Positions 21,661 to 32,334 of a DNA stretch of 64,000 bases are shown one piece after another (position 1 is the stretch's first letter; each line of letters starts with the position of its first letter). The stretch comes from Pascua guehoae (taxonomy: Eukaryota > Basidiomycota > Tremellomycetes > Trichosporonales > Trichosporonaceae): assembly GCA_001600415.1 (NCBI GenBank), contig BCJX01000013.1:936116-1000115 (forward strand), in the 5' to 3' direction. The notes beneath the pieces were generated by a model. It was given only the letters and a program-made list of their open reading frames with translations. It had not been told where the DNA came from and did no database searches. The position numbers and the translations under genes are program-made.

Positions 21661-23019
21661 ATGGCTGCCGAGGTCGAGACTCCCAACGGCGCTGCCGCGT
21701 CCAGTGAGTTGAACAGAGACGCGCTTGACGCTCGCTGCAACCAAGCGACACCACGATCACTGCTGACACGTCCCAGCCCTCAAGATTGTCGAGCGTCTCG
21801 ACTCTGTCCCTGTCGTTCACGACTCGGTCGCGTACGCCACGTAAGTTGAGCACACTGGGCAGCTTGCACCCTTCCCCCAGGGCTTACTGACACGCAGGAC
21901 GCTTCTCAACTCGACCCAGATCGGTTCCAACGTGTACCAGACGGCTGTCGACATCGCCAACCGTGAGTCCGAACACCATCCTAGTCCACAGTCTCCCCGC
22001 TCACACTGCAGGTTCGTACGAGCTTGCGAGCCCCGTCCTCACTCGCGCCAAGCCCCTTATCGACTCGGCCGACAACCTCGCGGTCGCCACTGTTGACCGC
22101 GCCGAGGCGACCTTCCCCTGTAAGTACAGTAGTGGCGACGATTCTCGCTGGCCTGGCCATCTCAGAACCGCGGGTCCCAGCTGGCACCGGCTACAAGAAC
22201 GCCACGGCGCCGGTGGCGTGGGACCCAGCAATTTCGCGCACAGGCACATCAGGACGCTGACCCTCGTTCAGACCCTTTCAAGACCCCGACCGAGGAGCTC
22301 GTCGGCGTCAAGCAGGCCAAGGCGGTCTACGATGCGGTGAGCACAGTATGGTGGCGGCGGTCGTGCAGAGTGGCATGCTAGACGGGTCATCCCTGCGGTG
22401 GCGCACACTCTTGGGCGCGCTGCCATTGTTATCCACCCCTAGCAGTCTCACCTAATCCCCCTGGCACCCTGCTGTTGTCATACCGCAAATCCCACGCCCC
22501 CGTCCTGACCACTAACACGCACAGCGCGTCGCCCCGCTCCTCCAGCGCGCCGAGCCCGCCATCCAGGACGTGATTGCCAAGACGACTGCCATCAACCAGC
22601 AGCTCGGCGCGCGTGCTTCGGAGGCGATCCAGCAGACCACTGAGATTTCGCACCACCTCCTCGAGAACCTCAAGGCGCTTGCCGACCAGGGCAAGGAGCT
22701 CCCCCACCAGCTTCTGGAGGGTCTCGGCAAGGTCACCAACGACGTCAAGACCATTGTCCTCGCAAAGGACGTGACCGTCCAGGACAAGACCAACAAGCTC
22801 GGCGCCTACGTCGTCGACCAGGTCAAGCCCATCGTCGACGAGATTTACCGTCACGTCCTCGGTGCTACTGTGAGTGGAGCGAGTGCTACGTGTTGCACAC
22901 TTGCTGACCCCGTGCAGAAGGCTGCCGGCGAGCAGGTCGAGCCGGCCAAGGAGGCTGAGCCCGCCGCCGAGGAGGCTGAGAAGCCCGCCGCGGCCGCCGC
23001 TGAGCCCGAGTCCCAGTAG
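21661..23019 (+). CDS. Fungal perilipin (lipid-droplet coat protein)
   Basis: Exons 21661-21703, 21777-21840, 21898-21962, 22012-22119, 22272-22336, 22525-22869 and 22918-23019 encode 263 residues. The protein reads as amphipathic helices with the perilipin/CAP20 pattern: VERLDSVPVVHDSVAYATTLL near the start, YELASPVLTRAKPLIDSADNLA, FPYPFKTPTEEL, then long helical segments with AINQQLGARASEAIQQ and LGAYVVDQVKPIVDEIY. The tail is Glu/Ala-rich (EPAAEEAEKPAAAAAEPES). Fungal perilipins coat lipid droplets, limit access of lipases and rise with lipid load (family knowledge). There is no signal peptide or transmembrane segment. The first ATG sits after a CT-rich leader. Six introns in a 263-residue gene is dense. 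Confidence 0.88.
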
Positions 23020-23568
23020 ATGCGACGCCGCTAAGCAAACACTACACGCGCGCGTCTTGCCTTTTGTTCTTTGCCCGATTCTGTTTATAGACGTCTTCCG
23101 ATGACCAGCTCTCCTTGTATTCCCTTTGAGACGCGATAGTGATGCATAGCCATGACGAGTGAGGTGGAGTCGAGCGGTAGTCGAGTGTGGGTGCGTGGGA
23201 GGTAGCGTTTTGGCTTGGATGGTTGCAACTGGCGTGCTGGGAGCCGGAGACTGGCGCCGACTGGCGTCACTGCGAGTGACGCGTTGGAGCAAACCAGGCC
23301 AAACCTTGACTTTGAAAAAAAGGGCCAGCCGCGGGCCGCAATTCTCGGGTCGAAGAAGAAGAGTGACGTGTTACACGTGCACAATCACGTGGATAAACAC
23401 GTGGGCACGACCACGTGTGCGAGTGAGCGTGTGCAGCGGAACCAATTCACCACCGCGCCACCGCTCGGCGCGTCGCGCCCGCCTGATTTCCTACTCTCGC
23501 CTCGCGTCACTGTCACCTCCAACCACCAAAACCAAACACCACCCACACCAGACGTATCGTGTACCCCA
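23020..23568. other. Intergenic spacer, perilipin 3' end to RNase H2C promoter
   Basis: The left part is the perilipin 3' flank. The right part is the RNase H2C promoter with the CACGTG quartet at 23374-23417. No gene is seen. Confidence 0.6.
23374..23417. promoter_or_regulatory. Four evenly spaced CACGTG (E-box/CDEI-type) sites
   Basis: Perfect CACGTG palindromes start at 23374, 23386, 23398 and 23412, so spacings are 12, 12 and 14 bp. A GACGTG half-match precedes them at 23365. The cluster lies 150-195 bp upstream of the RNase H2C start codon. CACGTG is the core site of bHLH proteins such as Cbf1, Pho4 and some SREBP-type factors. Which factor binds here is unknown. The sites could also serve the perilipin gene, whose 3' end is about 355 bp away. 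Confidence 0.7.
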
Positions 23569-25079
23569 ATGTCGACATTCATCCTCGCCCCCGGCGACCC
23601 GCCAGCATCAGAAACCCTGAACCTCCTCCCCTTTTCACTCACCCCGCTCCCCGCCCACGCCGCGACGGGGACATACTTCCGCCCCCGCCCGGGTCCCGAC
23701 GGCAGCGTCGCCGCCTTTCGCGGTAGGCAGGTCGTGGGGCAGTCCATCGCCGTGCCCCCCGGATACAGGGGTGTCGTCCTCCGCGTGCCCCCCGCGGGCG
23801 CGAGCAGAGGTGCAGGTACCGGTGCGGGTGCGAGTGCGGGAGCGGGAGGGGGTGGGCGCGGCGGCCCCGGGGTCCTGACCCCCGCGACCTCCTTTGTCTC
23901 GAGCGGGACAAAGTCGACACGCGCCTCGACGCCAGCTACCGAGCTCGAAGCAGCGGATACTGCGTCGCCCCGCGCCCAGCGCGCCGCGGCCCGCGCGCGG
24001 GGATCGGGACAGGTCGCCGTCGCGCGCACAAGGAGGCGGGCGGCCGTACCCCGCAAACGTATCCGCCTCGACGAGAGTGATGACGAGAGCGGCGACGTCG
24101 TGGCCCCCATGAAGCGTGCGCCCCAGCCCACCCTTTGTGTGGCCAGTGGGGAGCGGGCAGGTGAGGACGGAGAGGGGGAGGGGGATGAGGAAGAGGGCCA
24201 AGTGGGCCGCGTCGTCGCCGTAGACGATATGGACGTGGACGAGGGCGCGCCCGAGATTGTCCTCGCCCCCGCTCCCACCTCTACATGCACAGCCACGGCC
24301 ACAGATGCAGCCACAACCACATCCACAACCACAGCAACATCCGCGACCACAGCCATGGCCACAGCAGGGTCCACGGACGCGCGCGTCCTCGTCCCCACCG
24401 CGTCGTTTTCGCACATTGTGCTCTGGACGCCCGACGCGCCCCTCGCCGGCTTTGACCCGCACGAGCTTGACGAGCGCGGCAAAGTTGGGCGTACGGACGA
24501 GACCGGGCCCACGACCGACGCGGCCAAGCCCGATGTCCCGAAAGTGACGGCGCTCGAGCGCGGGTGGTGGCGCACAGGAGGGGCGGGTGAGGGGGGCGAC
24601 GAATTCGTGCGCGCGCTCGGCGAGTGGCTTGGGCTCGGCGAGGTGGTGAGTGTCTGTACAGAGTGGTGGGGGGCGGGTGTNNNNNNNNNNNNNNNNNNNN
24701 NNNNNNNNNNNNNNNNNNNNNNNNNNNNNNNNNNNNNNNNNNNNNNNNNNNNNNNNNNNNNNNNNNNNNNNNNNNNNNNNNNNNNNNNNNNNNNNNNNNN
24801 NNNNNNNNNNNNNGGGAGGGCTGGGGGGCGGGGGACCTGGGGGCTAGGGACTCTAGAGGGGCTAGGGGGCAGGGGGCAAGGAGCAAGGAGCAAGGAGCAA
24901 GATATGGACATGTGGACGGAATGGGACGACGCGACCCTCCCTGCCTACTGAGCCGAGTCTGGGTGAGGGGACCAGGTGTCGGCTCGTGGGCTAGCGAGCT
25001 GCGAGGAGAGGACATGGATGCTGACTTGCAGATCCACAAGCCGCTGTACGCCGACGACGACGGGGATGATGACGAGTAG
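23569..25079 (+). CDS. RNH203: Ribonuclease H2 subunit C with large disordered insert
   Basis: Exon 1 is 23569-24645 and exon 2 is 25032-25079; together they encode 374 residues. The N-terminal part shows the subunit C signature: LNLLPFSL, GTYFRP, AAFRGRQVVGQSIAVPPGYRGVVLRV. The second half of the triple-barrel domain resumes at about residue 268 with ASFSHIVLWTPDAPL and ends in the helix FVRALGEWLGLGEV, followed by an acidic tail. Between them lie about 180 low-complexity residues with a basic KRIRLDESDDES cluster that could be a nuclear signal. Human subunit C is less than half this length; yeast versions also carry inserts. Subunits B and C form the non-catalytic partner of RNase H2A, which removes ribonucleotides from DNA. 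The intron contains an assembly gap, so its length is unknown. Confidence 0.85.
24681..24813. other. Assembly gap of 133 N inside the RNase H2C intron
   Basis: Undetermined bases are flanked by G-rich low-complexity sequence. On the right, GGGGCTAGGG and an AGGAGCA repeat (24875-24900) follow. The gap lies between a GTGAGT donor and a GACTTGCAG acceptor, so the coding frame is unaffected. Confidence 0.95.
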
Positions 25080-25796
25080 GCCGCGGGGTGTGGCCGCTAG
25101 AGACGCTGGAGACGTTGGAGACACTGTATGGGTACTGTAGTGCGGCGCAGAACATGTGACATGCGTGGTGGGCGATGTGACAATGCATGCGATACTGTAC
25201 ACGCCCTTGCAGGTGGACTGTGGTCGCGCTGGAGATTGGAGACGGTGCTAAATTCAAACGAGTTGTACTTCGAGCTGCCATCGACAAGATCAACCATGTA
25301 GAATCCACCCCATACGGTGCCTCGTTTCTCGCGAGACTTTGTTGGTGAGCTATCGGGAATGAAAAGCCAACCTCTCGGCCACGCAGCGGGGGCGGAGGAA
25401 GGAAATACCAAACGGAGAACCCGCACTCCATCTGCAGAGCAAGTGGCTAGTCTGAAGAGCTTTCCTTCAGGCGCACCACAGTACTGTACTGTACTGCAGC
25501 CGCCTAGACTACAGGTACGGTAACCATCGAGTTATTCAGCACCACCCCAAACGCGACGTCGAGCGGTACCATGTGTCACCCACCCACCCACTACAGCGCC
25601 ACACTGCACAACTGGGTCTGAACCGCCACGCGTCGACCGAAACCGTTGTCGCCAGGCACGGCGCGCGTCATGTCGAAATCTCAAGTCGCGGCCAACGCGT
25701 CCGTCTGCACCAACAGTCAACAGCTTATCGTCCACCACTGCCCAACAACACACGCACACGACTCGGCCACTACACACCACACACGCACACCACACC
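25080..25796. other. Intergenic region with the inverted copy of the dispersed repeat
   Basis: It contains the inverted repeat copy (25084-25245), a TACTGTACTGTACTG run at 25482-25496 and the dCMP deaminase promoter. No gene is supported. Confidence 0.6.
25084..25245. repeat. Inverted fourth copy of the 715-1105 dispersed repeat
   Basis: The reverse complement reads, in order, CAGCGCGACCACAGTCCACCTGCAAGGGCGTGTACAGTAT, GCATGCATTGTCACATCGCCCACC, ACGCATGTCACATGTTCTGCGCCGCAC, TACAGTACCCATAC, then GTCTCCAACGTCTCCAGCGTCTC. Block order and content match each unit on the left side of the window, with scattered substitutions. About 24 kb separate the copies. Confidence 0.8.
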
Positions 25797-28437
25797 ATGT
25801 TTGTCGTGCTCGTCGGCACGTCCTCGGCGGGCAAGCGAAGTGTGCGCGACTATCTCGTCGGGCGGCATGGGTTTACCGCCGTCGACGGAGGGGTGAGTCC
25901 AGTCCACCACGCGGGGTGGTGGGTGATGAGAGGGGCTGTAGGGGGGAGGAGGGGCTGTTAGGGGGGGAGAGGCTGAGGAGGGGTCGGGTGGAAAGGTGTG
26001 GGTCGTAGAGTGGCCGGGATACAGGGGCTGTGTGGTCTACATGGGGAGGGATCACTCTGCCCGGTATGGAGCGTGTTGGGCAGGTGTCGGTCTGGGACTT
26101 GTGCTTCGGGAATGGAGTGAGCGGGTCTGGTTACTGTGGAACCCTCTGGGACGGGCGGGCACCAACGGACAAGGAAGCAATACCTGGCAACCTTGCTGCC
26201 TTGCTACCTCTACCTCGACCCCCGCTTCAAACTCTACACCCCCCCCCCCCCCCCCACACACACACACCCCCTTCTCTCTCTCTAGAGTCCCCCGGCCTTA
26301 ACCCCTCCATGCTCCACGTTCAACCCACACACGCACACACGACGTACCCACTAACACGCAGCTCCCCCCCTCCGACCTCCTGGACCACGTCACGCGCACC
26401 TGGCTCACACACACTGTGACCACGTCGCTCCGGACGTACGCCGAGCTCGAGCCCTTTGTCAAGCGCCCGTTTGTGCTCGTCGTCGCTGTCGATGGGCCGT
26501 TGGGTGTGCGGTATGAGCGCGAGTTGGCGCGGGGTAAAGTGTGAGTGACGAGTTGGGTGTTGCGAGTTGGGAGTTTGTGGGCTGGCGTGCGGGCAACGAC
26601 TCGTTTGGCTGCAGAGGGAGACCCGCATTGCGCGCGCGCTGTTGGTGTCGCTATGTTGCGGTTGCCAAGTGCTTTTCGTCGCCTGTTTGTCTGTGGCCAT
26701 GGATCTCAAAGTGCCTGTGGTGCTTGAACATGCCGTGGGTCTCGAGGACCAATCATTCTCAGGCCATCTGGCCTCTCCTGGACATTCTACGACGTACCTC
26801 CTGGCCGTCGAAGCTCGCCTTGGCCTTCTGGCTTTCGGCCTTCGAGATCCCTCCCTCTCCTGGTCCTCCTGAACGTTAGCTCTACTGTCCCCTCTGTCCT
26901 CCCCATTCAGCTCCCATCTTCCAACGTCCCTCCTGCAATTCGTCTCCTACAGCTTGCCTCCGACTTTCCCTCCCTACTTCCACATCAACTCCCTCAACCG
27001 TCCTCCCTCGTTATCCTTCCACTGTCCTCGCACAAACTCCAACCTTCCTCTACAACCTCCCCACACCTTTCCTCTCCAACTCCCCCGTGCTCACCTCACA
27101 TCTCACGCCGCCCATCCCCCACCCCGCCTAAACGCCCACTAACACCCAGCACATCCCTCGCCGACTTTGTCGACACCCACGACGCCCTCCTCCACCCCTC
27201 GCCCAACGGCGACCTTCCCGACCTCGCCCGTGTCCTCTCCCTCGCCCACATCAAGGTCAACAACCCCTATCGCTCTCTCGCCGACCTGCACGCCGCACTG
27301 GACCGCATAAACCTCTTGAATGAGGAGAGGTTGCGTCCTGGGTGGGACATGTACTTTATGGTGAGTCTACTTGGGTCGTAGCCACTCTCAACTGTGCCTG
27401 TTCGTGTAATGTGTCTGCTTGTCGCTGATCATGTCGGTTGTGGGCCACAATTGTGGCATTCACCGGCTACCCTCGTCCTTTCCTCATCTTGTCCTCTTGC
27501 GGCACTCCTCTGCGATTTATGATTGCAGATTTCTCTCTTGAAGCTCCGTTCTCTTGTCGCTGTCCTCCCCCTTCCTCTTCCCCCACCCCGTGTTCCCCTC
27601 CATTCCACCTAACCCCTCTCGCGCAAACCCCTTTCTTTTCCACCCACCACGCAACTTCCTAACACACAGACCCTCGCCTCGCTCGCCGCCCACCGCTCAA
27701 ACTGCATGAAACGCCGCGTCGGCGCCGTCCTCGTTCGCTCCAACCGCATCATCAGCACCGGATACAACGGCACAGCACGAGGCACGCGTAATTGCAACCA
27801 CGGTGGATGTCCGCGATGCAACGGCCCAGCCAAGGGCGGCGAGGCGTGTAAGTTTAATGGACGCCGTGGCGAGGGTGGTGCGGCGAGAAGGGGCCGTGAT
27901 GTTTTTGACGAGTGCTGACATTGGCTTTCACTGTGCTTGCTTCAACCATTGGATTGTCCGTCACTTCAATGATGCCCACGAACCCGGCTCCGCTCAAACT
28001 CCCACCCATGATGGTCTGCACGCCGTTCCGTCCACCAACTTTGACTGCCAGTATCAAACTGCCTCTGCCTCCATGCAGAGGAGAATGCGCTCCTCGAGGC
28101 CGGGCGCGACCGTATCGGCCCCGACGCGGTCATCTACTGCAACACGTGAGTGTGAGACCCGGGACTTGGGCGAAAGTTTTGTCAGGCCAAGTGCGGTCGC
28201 AGCATCTCAGTCCCTAAATCCCCAACATCGTTTCCCATACTTCCACACTGCTCTCCCCTGACGCGCACCCCGTTGACACGACCCAGCTGCCCCTGCCTCC
28301 TCTGCTCGGTCAAGATTGTTCAGTGCGGCGTGCGCGAAGTCGTCTACAACCAGAGCTACAGCATGGACACCGAGTCGGCAAAGGTGCTCAAGGACGGGGG
28401 TGTCATTTTGCGCCAGATGGATATGCCCGACAACTAG
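25797..28437 (+). CDS. DCD1: Deoxycytidylate (dCMP) deaminase with N-terminal P-loop-like domain
   Basis: Exons 25797-25892, 26362-26540, 27150-27360, 27670-27847, 28052-28145 and 28287-28437 encode 302 residues. The catalytic half starts at WDMYFMTLASLAAHRSNC and holds the zinc site: His229 and Glu231 in CLCLHAEENALLEA, and Cys256/Cys259 in CPCLLC. The NHGGCPRCN segment is the usual extra metal/regulatory loop of this family. It ends VVYNQSYSMDTESAKVLK...GVILRQ, as in yeast Dcd1. Residues 1-130 resemble a nucleotide-kinase-like fold (MFVVLVGTSSAGKRSVRDYL), as in yeast Dcd1. The enzyme turns dCMP into dUMP for thymidylate synthesis and is normally controlled by dCTP/dTTP. Introns 1, 2 and 3 are long and CT-rich; intron 1 has a 17-C run and a CA repeat. 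Confidence 0.93.
26239..26268. repeat. 17-C homopolymer followed by a CA repeat in dCMP deaminase intron 1
   Basis: C17 at 26239-26255 is followed directly by (AC)n and a C run, all within the intron 25893-26361. Confidence 0.9.
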
Positions 28438-29087
28438 TGACGGGGGCAGTGTGGGTGAGGTGCGCAGGAGGTTGGGTGGGCGCGCGTCGATAGATGTTGG
28501 GGACTGGGGGAAAGCATGAAATCATCTTGGGGATTTGAAGAGGGAAATGTCAAGATGTCAATCATATGCCGGTGTGCAGGTCGTCGGCAACCATCGTCCA
28601 TTTTTTTCAACCGTTTGGAATTTGTGCGGGTTGGGAGCTTGTTGAAGGTGACAGACTAGTTCCAGCACGCATTGGAAGTTGTCTGGGGCCATGATTGCAT
28701 TCCCTCCGCCGTGACCTCTACGCAGTCCCACTGGAACTTCACACAGTCCATGAGCGTGCTGGTTAGACAATCAGCGCTGGTCGCAGACTGGGATACGGGA
28801 GCTACGCTTGCGACACACGCTTCACACTCGCAGCGTGATGCTTATCATAACCCAAAGCTGGAGATTGCCCTCGCCTGCCTGGGTCCCTATACCGTCTTGC
28901 CGTGAACAGCTGAGCCCCGTACTTCAACAGCCCACGCACCGCGAGATGTGATCCGATGCATCATGCAGTGCTCTATGCTAGTGCTACACCCACCGGAGAC
29001 CTTGCGCCTCGCTCATGCAATGCCAATGCGACTCTGCTCCCTCTGCCCCTCCCTCGCTGCCCGTCTCGTCTGCTCCCCATCTCCAGC
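28438..29087. other. Convergent intergenic region
   Basis: 650 bp lie between the dCMP deaminase stop and the stop of the Sls1-like gene. Nothing beyond 3' UTR-like sequence was recognised. Confidence 0.6.
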
Positions 29088-31903
29088 TTACCACACGCGC
29101 CGCTGCGCCCGCACGCCCGGGGGTACTTCGCGGGCGACGCTCGCGAGCTCGCGCCACAGGGTCTCGTCTGCGGCGGGAGGTGCCTCGAGCTCGGCGGCGC
29201 GCGTGACGCCTCCGGGGCCGGTGAGGTCGGCTGCTGCAATGGTGCGGAGGACGATGCGGGGTGAAGGCGTGGAGGATGATGGGGAAGGCTCAGTCGGGGG
29301 CGTGACGACACTCTCGGAGACGTCGAGCACCTCGTCGCGGTCGAGCACGAACAGCGTGCCGTTTATCCGGATGCTAGATGGGGGCGCGAGAGTGGGTTCG
29401 GGGAGGGGCGGTGCGGGTGCTGGTGGGATGCCGTTGGGAGTTCCGGGACGGACGTCGGGGGGCACGTCCTCTGCGGCGATGTCCGCGACCCACGCGTCTT
29501 CTTCAGAGACCTCGGGCTCGGGCTCAGCGGCGTCCTGTGCTTGTGGTGGTGGTGTGCCGCGGCGGAGGGCGTCGAGCTCGCCGAGCGGTGTCGTAGATGC
29601 GTAGCCGGCGTTGGCGTGGACGCGGGCGAAAAAGTCGTCGAGCGCGGGCACGCGGAGCGCGCGTGTGGCGCGGGCAGTGAGGCGGGCGTCGGTGGGGCGG
29701 GCGGGGAGGAGGACGTCGCTGCTCGCCTCGGCCGCGAGGTGTGCCGAGACGGGGACAGAGGCGGAGGGTGCTGCCGACGGCTCATCGTCAATCAGGCCCC
29801 GCAGGCCGCCCATGTCAAACACAATGTCGTCCGAGGCATGCTCGGCGTCGGCCGTGGGGTGCGCGTCCAGCATGGCGTTCAGGCGGTGGATCCACGCGGG
29901 CTCCTCTCCGTTTGATGTCTTAAGTGTCGACGGCTGGACGGGCGCTTTGGGGGCGGGGTATGCGTACTCTGCCACCAGGGTCTGCTCGCCACCCCGGTAC
30001 GTCACGCGCCGGTAGCGTCGTGGCGCGCCGGGGATCGGGAAACGGATCAGTGCCGGCGGGATGGCAGGGGAGAAGACGGGGCCGAGGTTGGACCACACGG
30101 CCGTGTCTAGTGGCCATGCGCCCGGCAGCGGTGACAGCAGCGACTGTCCTTCGGTCGGCGTGAGGAAGTGGCCAAAGCTGCAAGTTAGTAATGTCCGAGG
30201 AAACCGATGGAGGTACATGGTCACGCTTCACCAGCCCTCCCTTGGCCCCGACCTGCAGTACCCACCTAAACACAATCGACGACTGTTCTTGACCCTCTCC
30301 CGCCGGCACAACAACCTGCCCACGCGTTCGGGCAACCACATCACTCAGTGAGCCAGCCAACGCCTCTCCTTCCTGCGCACTCTTGCCAACGGGCAAGACA
30401 CGCGCGCCGCCCAGCTTCTCGTCGCGGTGCTCAAACTCGCGGTCCGCAGGCGTCTCGCCTTGGATGCGCGTGAGGCGGAACAGGTGGCGCTCGCGCACCA
30501 CCGCCGCCGTCTCCCACGGTAGGGGCGACGACGGCGCGGGCATGTGAGCCGTGAGGGTGTACGAGGCGCTCGGGTGGTCGGTGGGCGACGCGGCAACGAG
30601 CGCGTTGGGCTGTTCAGTCGCGACGCGCGCAGCCCGGAGGATCATATTCCGCGCACGCCGCGCGTCCTCGACACTGAACGCCTGCGCCGCGTACCCGTCC
30701 CCAGACTGGTGGACGTATGCGCCCGTCGTCGTCGACACGGCCCACATGGTCGCCTTGCTCGGCTCCCAGCCGCCCATCTCTCTCACGCTCCACTGTACGC
30801 CCATGGTCACACACTCGCGGGCAGAGAGGAGACGCGAGAAGGCGTTAACCGCATCGCGCGAACCCGCCGCCACTAGGTTATGGACCGCACTACCCTCACC
30901 GCCCTCGGGGGTCTCGACGCGCAGAGCCACCTCGGCACTAGCGAGCCACGGGCTCAGTCCAGGGTCGCGCTGGAGCAAGAATAGGTCGCCGGATGAGATG
31001 GGGAACTCTGGATGTGTGAGCGGGTGTGTGAGCAGAGGGATACGGTTGCTCTTGTCATTGATCGTGTTCGCAGCCTCGTGTCGTGGCTGGTATTCGGCGT
31101 GCCCACAAGCCATATCACCATCTCTAGCCTCAACCTCTCAACATTCCCCGAATCAACCTCTCGCCATCTCCGCCCCCCTTGACACCCATCCCCATCCCCA
31201 AATGAACCGACCAGCCCTGACATCCCTGTCCATCGCCCCCTCTCCCGCCTAACCGCCACTCACCCATAGTGATACGCTCCCTCGTCAGCGATCCGGGCAG
31301 GACCCACCCCCACTGGTCGAGGATGGACTGGAGGATGTGCCCCTTCTTCTCCCTAAAGTCGACGACGATGCCCATCTCGCGCGCAAACCCGAGCAGCTGG
31401 GCGCGGACAAACGCCTTGTCGACGGCAGCGACGACCGACGCGTGGCGCGACGCATACGTCGGCTTGAGGGGCATGGGCGTCATCTGTGGCCGGAGCGCGA
31501 GCAGATCCTTGAGCCCCGGCTCGTCCCTCGCAGACGCAGCAGCCGAAGCAGAAGCTGCAGCCGCAGACTTGGACGCGGCGCCCACCGCCACCGCCTCGCC
31601 CGACAAGGCCGCGCCGTGCAGCGCGGGCCACGCAGCAGCCGACGGCCGTGGCCCTCCGGACTTTTCTTCCTCGCGCTTGAACGCCGACGCCAGCTGGCGC
31701 GCGCGCTCGTACGCTGCCGCCCGCTGGACGCCGCCGCGGCGCCGCTTTGGCGGCCGCGCCGTTGTCGATCCCTCGGCAAAGGACGGCGCAGAGACTCGGG
31801 CGCACACGGGCGCAGAGGCGGACAGGCCCCGGGATATCGTCGTGGTCGAGAGCAGCCGCGCGCGCGAGGCCGTAGGCGCTCGGCTCAGTCGGAGAGCGAG
31901 CAT
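29088..31903 (-). CDS. Mitochondrial protein, probably Sls1-like inner-membrane regulator
   Basis: Exons 31903-31264, 31007-30266 and 30177-29088 (minus strand) encode 823 residues. The N-terminus (MLALRLSRAPTASRARLLST...) is a clear mitochondrial presequence. At about residues 165-210 there is a helical KGHILQSILDQWGWVL element, then alternating alpha/beta segments (DLFLLQRDPGLSPWLASAEVAL; AVNAFSRLLSARECVTMGVQWSV; TMWAVSTTTGAYVHQSG) that could be KH-like. A later FGHFLTPTEGQSLLSPLPG segment starts the last exon, and the C-terminal 300 residues are mostly disordered. The combination recalls fungal Sls1, which couples mitochondrial transcription to translation on the inner membrane, but the match is by general layout only. 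An unrelated mitochondrial RNA-binding protein is the main alternative. Confidence 0.6.
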
Positions 31904-32334
31904 GGTAGGTCGTTGGGGGGGTATTGGTACATCAACATTTGCTTTTCCAGAGTGACCGCCAGAAAATACGCAGATCGGAGGAATGGATGAGGGTGGAGAT
32001 TCAAGGATCTCCGTGGTTGGAGACCCCGCACGGCCGTTGTGGCTGTGGGCTGAGGCAAGCCAGTACGAGCGAGTCAACCTGCTAAACCCCACCCAATGAG
32101 AGCGAAATAGCGAGGAGCAGGCATTGACAGGCACCACGCTGGTAATCTCTGTATCCCCTCCATCTGGTATCAACTCGAGTATCCTACTATCCTCGCCTCG
32201 TCGGCCACGACAGCCCTCTCTCCCTTCCACACCAGCCTTCACCTACACTCATCAGGGTATCAAGATCGTGTCATGTCATAACTATAGCTACAGTATGGCG
32301 CTGCAAAGTCCGTGCTCTATACTACATCAACAGG
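31904..32334. other. Spacer between two minus-strand genes
   Basis: This contains the promoter of the Sls1-like gene and the 3' flank of the channel gene. One TACAGTA lies at 32289-32295. No gene is seen. Confidence 0.6.

Noticed and set aside
23215..23568. Upstream in-frame extension of RNase H2C from 23215
   Set aside because: The extension covers the CACGTG cluster and promoter-like sequence and does not resemble the family. The ATG at 23569 starts right before the conserved N-terminal strand.
26239..26268. C-run plus CA repeat as a regulatory G-quadruplex
   Set aside because: It lies deep in an intron and is a single homopolymer. Similar C runs occur in other introns of this window, so slippage is the simpler explanation.
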